A stretch of 43,059 nt of DNA from the NCBI RefSeq assembly GCF_019264345.1, contig NZ_JAHVAO010000003.1, positions 270,287-313,345 of the forward strand, read 5' to 3'. This stretch comes from Marinobacter arenosus. GTDB taxonomy: Bacteria > Pseudomonadota > Gammaproteobacteria > Pseudomonadales > Oleiphilaceae. Under the pieces are notes generated by a model. The model did no database searches, had not been told where the DNA came from, and worked only from the letters and a program-made list of their open reading frames with translations. Within the stretch, counting starts at the first letter, position 1, and each line of letters begins with the position of its first letter. Below, piece by piece: positions 36,914 through 43,059 of the stretch. Made by a program: the position numbers and the translations under genes.

Positions 36914-37013
36914 GGGCGGGCGATCCTCCCGGTCTGCTGCATATAGGGTATCGAATCAGCATAGGTTAGATCGGTAGAGGTGTCAGTCGGTGTAGCGGGT
37001 ATCCGTTATGCGC

Positions 37014-38189
37014 CTAACGCGCAATCACCCGGTACACCGGCCGGAGCTTCGGAATCTGTTTGAGCACCACCTGGATCACCGTCATCAGGGGCACCGCGAG
37101 CAGTACCCCCACCGGCCCTCAGAGCCAGCCCCAAAAGAAGATCGACACAAAGATGACCACCGGGTTGATGGCCATGCGAAAACCGTGGACCCAGGGCTCG
37201 ATGAAAAAGCCCACCAGTGTGGTGAGCGTCAGGAAGCCCAGTGGCGCAACCGCCATCATCCAGACGATATCCAGACTGATCGCCGACACCACCGCCAGCA
37301 GGGAGATGGTCAGAATCACGCCAAGATAGGGAATGAACCGGGCCAGGCCGGCAATCAGCCCCCACACCGCAGGGTCCGGCAGGCCCACCGCCCAGCACAT
37401 TATCCCGGTCGCCACGCCCACCGCTGTGTTGCTCAGGGCCAGGACCCCAAGGTATTGCGCGATCTCGTGCTGGGAATCGTGGGTGATGCGAAGCACGGTT
37501 TTTCGCTGGTCTTTGGGCAGTTGCCGCACAAAATTCCTGATGATCCGATCACCGCCCACCAGCAGGAAATAGGTCAGCGCCATGGCCAGCAACAAGCCGG
37601 CGATGCCATTTCGGGCCTTGCTCAGCAACTGGCTTCGCCAGGACTCCGTCTGCAGGACCACGGTGGCGGGCTTCGCCTTGTTACTCTCCGACAGCTCCTC
37701 CATGGATTTTTCGACCTGCTCGGCCGATTCCGTCACCTTGCTGATCTGCCGCTTGATCTCACTCTGCCCTACCAGCAACCGGGAAATGCCCTGGGGCGCT
37801 TGTTCCGCCCACTTCACCACCGGCGTTGCGACCGCATAGGTGATCCCGGCGATCCCCGCCAGCACCAGCAGCACCAGGAACAGGGCGCTGACCATCCGGG
37901 GAATGCGCAGGGTCACGTAAAGCTTTTTCACGATGGGTGACAGCAACAGGCTGGTCAGAATGGCCAGGATGATGGGCAGGACAATCTGGTGCGCAACGTA
38001 CAGCGTGTACAGGATGCCAAGGGTAAACAGCCCGTAGATCGGCGTGGAAAGATCGGAGGAGATGAGCGGCCGCTTGCTGCCATCCGCTGGCGGGTTGTTC
38101 GTTTGCTGGTCGTCCACGATGTGCGTGCTGTCCCTGTTCTGAACCTGTTCTGCTGGACAGCCGACGTTGTGCCATCGGCAGCCCGGCAC
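37014..38189 (-). pseudogene. AI-2E family transporter gene interrupted by in-frame TGA
   Basis: The frame from 38189 stops at TGA (37121-37119) right after FFWGWL, 356 residues in. The same frame goes on for 34 codons (GPVGVLLAVPLMTVIQ ... YRVIAR) to TAG at 37016-37014, giving the normal C-terminus. A TGG-to-TGA change would explain it, since family members have Trp here. The body has about 8 helices (IYGLFTLGILYTLYVAHQIV; GLARFIPYLGVILTISLL). The truncated 356-residue form might still insert. Export of AI-2 or Na+/H+ exchange are known roles of relatives. The N-terminal start is uncertain; a GTG about 25 codons in is possible. Confidence 0.75.
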
Positions 38190-38252
38190 CTGAATAGCGC
38201 TACTCTAACCCGTTCAGGCACCGGACCGCATCCGCGAGACGTTACTGTCGGG

Positions 38253-40184
38253 TCACGTGTCGATACCCCGGGGCCTTTCCGGCGGCTGCGCAGACTGTCC
38301 GGTGCCTCGGCCCGGCCCGCCGCCTGAATTCACCCGGACAAGCGGACCGGACACGGTTACACCACTGGGGTCCACCTTCACGAAACTGCCGCCCGCCACG
38401 AGGGTGACTTCAGCGCCGGCCTCGATCACAACCTTCACACCGGCCTTGTGATGGATCTCGCTGCCTGCCTCCACAAGCTGCGCAGCCCCCTGAGCGCTGG
38501 AACAATTGCCACTCACCGTCAGGCTGTAATCGCCGCCGATTTTTTCCCGCCGGTCGCCACTCACGGTTCCGTGGGCATCGCCCTTCACCTGGGTGAACCG
38601 GTTGCGCTCAACCGTGAGATGCCGGTCATTTTTGATCACCTCGGTGCGGTTGCGGCCGACAAGCAGATCCAGGTTCTTCTGGGCGTGAAGGTAGACCTGT
38701 TCCCGGCCGGCCTCATCCTCAAACCGCAGCTCGTTACTGCCCTCCCCTTTGTGGGTTCGGGTTTTCAGGGTGGTGCGGGTCTTGTGTTCAGGCAAGGCGT
38801 ACGGTGGCCGGTTGGCCCCGTGGTAGGTTCGCCCGGTAATGATCGGCTGGTCGGGATCGCCATCGAGGAACGAGACGATCACTTCGTGGCCGATTCTTGG
38901 CAGCGCCATGAAACCATACCCGCCGCCGGCCCAGCCCTGACTCACCCGCAACCAGGTACTGCTGTGTTCGTTGTTTCGACCGTAGCGATCCCAGGGAAAA
39001 CGCACCTTGACCCGGCCGTGTTCGTCACAATGAATCTCCTCGCCTTCCGGGCCGGTCACCATGGCGATCTGGGGACCGTCCATCAACGGACGACTCGGTA
39101 GGCGAGGACGCCAGCGGGTATCCGCAGGCACCGCATTGAAAAAGTTATGGTAAGACGTCGGTTCACTCCCCGCCTCTTCCTCCAACGCCTGGGACTGCTT
39201 GCCGACGTGGGTGACCGCCGTAAGCAGCCAATCCCGATTCAGATCGGACCGGGTGTGACCGGTGAGTTTTGTCCACGCACCCGCGACGAAGTCTGGCCGA
39301 TTGCTCTCACCGGTCGCAGTGCTGGCATCGTTTCGGAGGGCATCACGGCGGGAATCGGTAAACGGGCGTCCACTTGCATCGGTTTTGAAGCGGCCCGGAT
39401 AGTCGAAGTGCTGGTAGTCGTGCCGGTGGCTGGGACTGCTGGCGCTGCTCTCATGCATCAACTCGTAAGCGGGATTCCGGAACGTGTAGTCCTTCATGAC
39501 CACCGACGCCGCACGGACCCGCTCCTGGTTGGCGAAGCGGAAAACGCCGCGCTGGCGCACGCTGCCACCGCCCATGGCCGTGTACGGGGACGGCGGCAAT
39601 GTCGGGGCATCGCCGTGGTGGTCCGCGAAGATCAGCGCCGGCTGCTCGCTCCCATCCACGCTGCCGTGCTGATACCGGTAGTGCCAGCCCTCCTCGGCGG
39701 CAAGACGCTCAACAAACGCCAGGTCGCTTTCCCGGTGCTGAACGCAATATTCCCGCTCCTCCACCGAACGCTTCAGATCAAACACGGCATTCGCGATCCC
39801 ACGCTCTTCCAGCAAGGTTCGCACGATGGCGTCGGTGGTTCGGGACTGGAAGATTCGGCTGTTCTGCATGAGACCCAGACGCCAAAGCGGCGGCTGGAAC
39901 ACCACCTCATACCGGGTGCGGCGATGGCCGGAATCGCCCCGCACACATTCACTGACCACACCGGTAAACCGGCGAACGGGCTCGCCATCCTGCCAGATCA
40001 GCAGGTCCACGGGCTGCTCCAGCAGATCCTCTGCACGAACGCCTGGATCGGTACTGGCCAGTTGCAACCGGCCATGGGAAAGCTGAGAAAGGCCTTCGGT
40101 CAGCGCAAAGCTGACAACGGCGAATACATCCGGGGCATGTTCACCAATACGGGCGGTGAACTGCAATCCACTTGCCTGGGGCAT
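38253..40184 (-). CDS. vgrG: Type VI secretion spike protein VgrG
   Basis: 643 residues from ATG 40184, preceded by AGGA; a longer frame to 40280 lacks such a site. N-terminal gp27-like part (LQFTARIGEHAPDVFAVVSF; CVQHRESDLAFVERLAAEEG), OB-fold gp5 part (ATVTGPEGEEIHCDEHGRVK written as VTGPEGEEIHCDEHG; WLRVSQGWAGGGYGFMALPR; GHEVIVSFLDGDPDQPII) and a gp5-like needle (NRTEVIKNDRHLTVERNRFT). It ends soon after the needle with a Gly/Pro tail (NSGGGPGRGTGQSAQPP) and has no effector domain. No other type VI gene or obvious effector lies in the window. Confidence 0.93.
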   Translation of the reverse strand: MPQASGLQFTARIGEHAPDVFAVVSFALTEGLSQLSHGRLQLASTDPGVRAEDLLEQPVDLLIWQDGEPVRRFTGVVSECVRGDSGHRRTRYEVVFQPPLWRLGLMQNSRIFQSRTTDAIVRTLLEERGIANAVFDLKRSVEEREYCVQHRESDLAFVERLAAEEGWHYRYQHGSVDGSEQPALIFADHHGDAPTLPPSPYTAMGGGSVRQRGVFRFANQERVRAASVVMKDYTFRNPAYELMHESSASSPSHRHDYQHFDYPGRFKTDASGRPFTDSRRDALRNDASTATGESNRPDFVAGAWTKLTGHTRSDLNRDWLLTAVTHVGKQSQALEEEAGSEPTSYHNFFNAVPADTRWRPRLPSRPLMDGPQIAMVTGPEGEEIHCDEHGRVKVRFPWDRYGRNNEHSSTWLRVSQGWAGGGYGFMALPRIGHEVIVSFLDGDPDQPIITGRTYHGANRPPYALPEHKTRTTLKTRTHKGEGSNELRFEDEAGREQVYLHAQKNLDLLVGRNRTEVIKNDRHLTVERNRFTQVKGDAHGTVSGDRREKIGGDYSLTVSGNCSSAQGAAQLVEAGSEIHHKAGVKVVIEAGAEVTLVAGGSFVKVDPSGVTVSGPLVRVNSGGGPGRGTGQSAQPPERPRGIDT

Positions 40185-40342
40185 GTCTTCAGTCCTTTGA
40201 AGGTATGGCAATGTGATGACAGGACTCCCAGCGCAATCCGTGGCCGGAAACTCCATAAACCGAGCGAAAAGTACCAGCACCGCACGGGATAATCAACGAA
40301 CCAGCCACCCGGCTGACCTGCCCTACCCCACATAACCGGAAT

Positions 40343-40358
40343 TATACGAACGCGTTCG
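40343..40358 (+). repeat. TATACGAACGCGTTCG palindromic motif, copy 2
   Basis: Part of GGAATTATACGAACGCGTTCG (40338-40358). CGAACGCGTTCG is a perfect palindrome. Identical 16-bp word at 40585-40600; one-base variant at 7073-7088. Confidence 0.8.
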
Positions 40359-40584
40359 CAAAAGTCCGTGAGTAAAGGCGGGAATCTGCTGTAAGTATCT
40401 GATAGGTTTATAACTACGCAGAGACTCCCTTGGAATTATACGCCCTGAGCGACACGGCAACCTTGCGGCGAGATGGGCGAATAACTCCGGTGAGTGCCAA
40501 GCGGAAATTTGCTAAGGCATTGATAAGTTGGAAGCTTCAGGTCATTTCAAAGCTTTCCAGAACTGGAATTATACGAATGGGCGT

Positions 40585-40600
40585 TATACGAACGCGTTCG
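40585..40600 (+). repeat. TATACGAACGCGTTCG palindromic motif, copy 3
   Basis: Same word as 40343-40358. It lies 11 bp before GTTAGAT, the same geometry as the copy at 7073-7088, which lies 11 bp before GTTAGGC. Confidence 0.8.
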
Positions 40601-40629
40601 TTGAATACGCTGTTAGATAGGTACATAAA

Positions 40630-40923
40630 GTGTCGAACTATAGGTACTTCATAATTCAAACTTATGACAACCCTGGAGAGCCTTCGAAAAAGAGGGTTCG
40701 GGCCAAAGCTGTGCCTGGGCAGGGAGTTGCTACAGAGCGGAAAGTAGAGTGCTCTGAAGATATGCGGCTTTCCCATCCGATCGGCACTTACTTCAAAGTG
40801 GAATGCAAAGTAACTGATCGAGAGGGCGGAACGCCGTTTTTGTATCGACACCACTCCTGGCCTTATGAAGTAGTAACCGAGAAAGAGGCAAAAGAATTCA
40901 TTAAGAAAAATTTCGGTGGTTAA
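40630..40923 (+). CDS. Cassette ORF 1, hypothetical protein (97 aa)
   Basis: Not recognised. GTG start 11 bases after the boundary GTTAGAT; no Shine-Dalgarno. The sequence is soluble and basic (NYRYFIIQTYDNPGEPSKKR; FLYRHHSWPYEVVTEKEAKEFI), with alternating strands suggesting a small beta-rich fold. Stop lies six bases before an attC. More AT-rich than the vgrG region. Confidence 0.7.
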   Translation: MSNYRYFIIQTYDNPGEPSKKRVRAKAVPGQGVATERKVECSEDMRLSHPIGTYFKVECKVTDREGGTPFLYRHHSWPYEVVTEKEAKEFIKKNFGG

Positions 40924-40929
40924 TCATCG

Positions 40930-41016
40930 ATCTAACAATACCATTAAGGTTGTTACGGGCCTTTGGCCCTCCACCGGACGCCCTTTTCAGGGCGCCGCTT
41001 ATGGCTGGCGTTAGAG
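40930..41016 (+). other. attC site 1 of the cassette array
   Basis: 87 bp from ATCTAAC to GTTAGAG, with arms GGGCCTTTGGCCC and CGCCCTTTTCAGGGCG around TCCACCGGA. Very like 7200-7283 and 42860-42947. Confidence 0.92.
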
Positions 41017-41022
41017 AGCATT

Positions 41023-41601
41023 ATGAAGTACGCAGAAGATTACTCAGGCTGGGGAAACGAAGTGCTCTATCGGATGTGCTCTGAAAGACCCCTTCATGAT
41101 GATGTTGACACCGTCGTCGGAAAGCTTTGGATTATTGGGCGCGCCTACTCCGCAAGCATTGAGCGTAAGGCTGGTGGGGATTTCAATATTGAAGACGCGG
41201 CACAGCTGTTAATTGAATCTGGCATTGATGTTCTGATCAATTCTTTGAATAAGATTGATAGGGTTACAGCTGACAATATCCACGAAGTATTAAAGGCACA
41301 TAAGGTTCTTACTGATACCTTTGCAAATGCTACGGGGATCGAAAAGCGCTCTCTAGCCTCTAAATACCTTCACTTTCATGCTCCAAGGTCGGTTTTCATC
41401 TATGACTCTATTGCAAATAGAGAGATTAGAGCCCGACTAGAGAGAAAAAGATTTGATATTCCTCGTGAGTTCGATGATGCGTATTCTGCATTCTGCTACC
41501 GTTGCCTGCACTATCGGGACTTCGAGTTTGAGCCAAGGTTAGGTGAGCTGGCGACCCCTAGGAAACTGGATATGGAGCTTTTAGGTTATCGAGCTCTCTA
41601 A
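41023..41601 (+). CDS. Cassette ORF 2, hypothetical protein (192 aa)
   Basis: Not recognised. ATG 41023, six bases after the attC end; a longer frame to 40963 would translate attC. All-helical, soluble: SERPLHDDVDTVVGKLWIIG, AAQLLIESGIDVLINSLNKI, RSLASKYLHFHAPRSVFIYD, RCLHYRDFEFEPRLGE. The conserved-looking SLASKYLHFH...FIYDS stretch resembles a recurrent motif in uncharacterised accessory proteins. Stop overlaps the next attC. Confidence 0.8.
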   Translation: MKYAEDYSGWGNEVLYRMCSERPLHDDVDTVVGKLWIIGRAYSASIERKAGGDFNIEDAAQLLIESGIDVLINSLNKIDRVTADNIHEVLKAHKVLTDTFANATGIEKRSLASKYLHFHAPRSVFIYDSIANREIRARLERKRFDIPREFDDAYSAFCYRCLHYRDFEFEPRLGELATPRKLDMELLGYRAL

Positions 41602-41679
41602 CAATCGCAGGCACAGCGACGGCTTTTCCATTGCGGCTGCGCCTTCATTACAAAACCGCGCGTGCTGCGGGCGTTAAAG
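41596..41679 (+). other. attC site 2 of the cassette array
   Basis: 84 bp from CTCTAAC to GTTAAAG. Arms include GCGACGGCTTTTCCATTGC and GCGCGTGCTGCGGGCG. Different arm sequence from sites 1 and 5. Confidence 0.78.
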
Positions 41680-41683
41680 CCCT

Positions 41684-42067
41684 ATGAGAATCGAACCATT
41701 TTCCAAGCTGGATGATGTTTCCCTGAGTGCGAACCGGGATGAGTTGAGCCGACTGCTTGGCGCTCCAGTGAACAACAACGTTAATCGGTTGGGCCTGGAC
41801 GAGTTTGATTATGGGGGCCGAGTTTTTCGATTTGAGCCAAGTGGATGTTTGAGTGAGGTAACCATCGAGGCTGAGCGAGTAGAGTTTGGCCAAGTCAGTG
41901 TTCCGTTTACTGCGCTGTCTGATTTTATCTCATCCAGCGATCCTGACTCTTTTGAAAGGTATGGGTTCATAGTTAGCCCAGCTTACGGAATAGCTTTCGA
42001 TCCAGAGCATCACCCTTGGGTTACAGTTCTAACCAGAGCAGGGCTAGACGGATGGAAAAAGCTTTAA
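41684..42067 (+). CDS. Cassette ORF 3, hypothetical protein (127 aa)
   Basis: Not recognised. ATG four bases after the attC end. Soluble, acidic (LSANRDELSRLLGAPVNNN; DEFDYGGRVFRFEPSG; FDPEHHPWVTVLTRAGLDGW). The wording FDYGGRVFRFEPSGCLSEVT suggests a small SMI1/immunity-like or SnoaL-like fold, but this is not established. Stop lies inside the next attC. Confidence 0.75.
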   Translation: MRIEPFSKLDDVSLSANRDELSRLLGAPVNNNVNRLGLDEFDYGGRVFRFEPSGCLSEVTIEAERVEFGQVSVPFTALSDFISSSDPDSFERYGFIVSPAYGIAFDPEHHPWVTVLTRAGLDGWKKL

Positions 42068-42122
42068 CAAGCCGCGTAAGTCGGACGTCCCTGACGGGCC
42101 GCCGCTTCGCTCCGCGTTAGGC
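42062..42122 (+). other. attC site 3 of the cassette array
   Basis: 61 bp from CTTTAAC to GTTAGGC, a short-form attC with GTCGGACGTCCCTGACGGGC and CCGCTTCGCTCCGC. Confidence 0.82.
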
Positions 42123-42127
42123 ATTTT

Positions 42128-42499
42128 ATGGAAGTATCGAAGCTCAGCATCTGGGCTCTTTTAACGCTCCCGTTTTATCGTTCAGTTACTTGGCAAGAGT
42201 CACTTTCTGAGCTTGGTAGTCGTGGCCTCCCAAACCTTCTTGTCCGGCTTGTCTGGATACTTTTGTTTCCTTTCGTGGCGTTTTCCCGGACCGATGATGA
42301 CTACGCAATTATGGATGTGGCCCCGGATTTAGGTGACTGCATTTGGTCGCTTGGCACTTTTTCGTTGCTTGCGGGATTTGTGACATTGCCAATATTTGCA
42401 GTAATCGACGGTCTTCCTACCTGGCTTTCTGGCCTACTTATCGCAGGCTGGCCAGTGTGCAAGTTTCTTTCGATACCGTTTACCAAGAGGAACCTTTGA
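42128..42499 (+). CDS. Cassette ORF 4, membrane protein of unknown function (123 aa)
   Basis: Not recognised. ATG five bases after the attC end. Three likely membrane helices (LLVRLVWILLFPFVAFS; LGTFSLLAGFVTLPIFAV; WLSGLLIAGWPVCKFLSI) with a short acidic loop (RTDDDYAIMDVAPDLGD). Stop sits one base before the next attC. Confidence 0.75.
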   Translation: MEVSKLSIWALLTLPFYRSVTWQESLSELGSRGLPNLLVRLVWILLFPFVAFSRTDDDYAIMDVAPDLGDCIWSLGTFSLLAGFVTLPIFAVIDGLPTWLSGLLIAGWPVCKFLSIPFTKRNL

Positions 42500-42500
42500 T

Positions 42501-42590
42501 GCCTAACAAGTCGGTCAACCGGACGCCAAAAGCGTACCGCTTTTGGTTCCCTCCGCTGCGCTACGGCGCCGGTTACCATCAGCGTTATGT
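42501..42590 (+). other. attC site 4 of the cassette array
   Basis: 90 bp from GCCTAAC to GTTATGT. A long hairpin is evident: CCAAAAGCG and CGCTTTTGG, flanked by CCGGACG and CGGCGCCGG. Confidence 0.82.
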
Positions 42591-42607
42591 GTTCATAGGA
42601 ATCAAAC

Positions 42608-42856
42608 ATGGGTGAAAAGGAATCGGAAAAGCTGCTTGTTGAGATCCGAGATGAGATCAAGGAAATGAATGCCCATTTCAGGTGGTTCCGTACGCAAGCC
42701 GAGAAAGAATTCGAAAGTGGCGCAGTGCCAGATGAATCTAATCAGGGAAGGTTTGGAATCGACACCAAAAAGCTCAAAACTGAATTTGTGCTAATTGGTG
42801 TGTTTGCTGGTCTATTTGCCATTGGCTACGCCCTGAACAAGCTTGGCTACTTGTGA
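42608..42856 (+). CDS. Cassette ORF 5, tail-anchored small protein (82 aa)
   Basis: Not recognised. A charged helical N-terminus (KESEKLLVEIRDEIKEMNAH) is followed by a C-terminal membrane helix (FVLIGVFAGLFAIGYALNKL). Stop lies four bases before the next attC. Confidence 0.75.
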   Translation: MGEKESEKLLVEIRDEIKEMNAHFRWFRTQAEKEFESGAVPDESNQGRFGIDTKKLKTEFVLIGVFAGLFAIGYALNKLGYL

Positions 42857-42859
42857 CGC

Positions 42860-42947
42860 ACATAACCAGTCATTCCAGTTCGTTACGGCCCTGAAGGGCC
42901 TCCACCGGACGCCCTTGTCAGGGCGCCGCTGAATATTGGCGTTAGTT
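42860..42947 (+). other. attC site 5 of the cassette array
   Basis: 88 bp from ACATAAC to GTTAGTT, with arms CGGCCCTGAAGGGCC and CGCCCTTGTCAGGGCG around TCCACCGGA, nearly the same as site 1. Confidence 0.92.
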
Positions 42948-42962
42948 GCTAAAGGAGAGCGA

Positions 42963-43059
42963 GTGAGAGTCCTGCTGATCCTGAGTGCTTTTTTAGTAGG
43001 CTGCTCAAGTGAAGAAATACTTTATGTGCCGGGTCCTGATTTTTACCAGCGCGTGGATT
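42963..43059 (+). CDS. Cassette ORF 6, lipoprotein (3' end outside window)
   Basis: GTG 42963 after AAAGGAG. The visible 32 residues are a signal with lipobox (LLILSAFLVGCSSEE), so a lipoprotein is predicted. The frame is open to the right edge. Function cannot be judged. Confidence 0.7.
   Translation, partial: MRVLLILSAFLVGCSSEEILYVPGPDFYQRVD

Larger units (their letters stand above)
40185..40629. other. Non-coding stretch between vgrG and first cassette
   Basis: About 445 bp. It holds two TATACGAACGCGTTCG palindromes and three GGAATTATACG words (40338, 40432, 40565), and ends in GTTAGAT (40612-40618), a cassette boundary. A 74-aa frame starting at 40430 looks spurious. No integrase, no attI proven. 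Confidence 0.6.

Noticed and set aside
40430..40654. 74-codon frame with TTG start
   Set aside because: Runs across the palindrome and cassette boundary into ORF 1 in another frame; no ribosome site.

Overview
The window looks like chromosomal DNA of a marine, high-GC gammaproteobacterium, most like Marinobacter. This is judged by eye from gene content and codon use; no search was run. Supporting content: a rhombosortase with a GlyGly-CTERM substrate, an ECF42-type sigma factor with DGPF proteins, a liv-type ABC importer next to acyl-CoA genes, an RND pump and a VgrG spike. The right end, and a short stretch near 7.1-8.3 kb, carry integron gene cassettes that look more AT-rich. No integrase, tRNA, rRNA, insertion sequence or CRISPR array was seen.

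Layout. 1-3.5 kb (minus): a large glycine-rich secreted repeat protein that runs off the left edge, a periplasmic transglutaminase-like protein and a rhodanese-like protein without its catalytic cysteine. 3.7-4.7 kb: a small unknown ORF with its own terminator, then PagL lipid A deacylase. 4.8-6.8 kb (minus): a lemA-TPM-TPM operon. 7.1-8.3 kb: a stranded cassette island (tiny ORF, good attC site, methyltransferase, decayed attC, YnfA). 8.6-12.7 kb: a secreted protein, a beta-helix protein ending in GlyGly-CTERM, a TIGR02466-type oxygenase and a rhombosortase. 12.8-15 kb: an adenine/adenosine deaminase and a cupin/JmjC-like protein.

15.1-18.0 kb is a compact sigma-factor unit: a YCII-VOC fusion, an ECF42-type sigma factor with a long C-terminal extension, a small DGPF protein and a DUF1428 protein. 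Two promoters in it share the same -35-like and -10-like words at identical spacing, so the sigma factor probably reads its own cluster. 18.2-24.7 kb holds a TetR regulator, a CrtI/retinol-saturase-like flavoprotein and, facing them, an RND pump with its lipoprotein adaptor but no outer-membrane channel. 24.8-26.7 kb has two divergent membrane-associated genes.

26.8-36.9 kb (minus) is a catabolic and uptake block: MDR reductase, proline-racemase-like protein, acyl-CoA synthetase, PaaI-like thioesterase, alpha/beta hydrolase, and livG-livF-binding protein-livH-livM. Two long-spacer, MerR-type operator/promoter candidates precede the synthetase unit and the liv unit, suggesting joint control. 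37.0-38.2 kb is an AI-2E-family permease gene cut by an in-frame TGA. 38.3-40.2 kb is an orphan vgrG.

40.2-43.06 kb starts with a 0.4-kb stretch holding a repeated palindrome, then an array of five good attC sites separating small genes of unknown function, and continues past the right edge. Since the genes run left to right and no integrase lies at the left end, it fits a cluster of attC sites lacking an integrase, or part of a larger rearranged integron.
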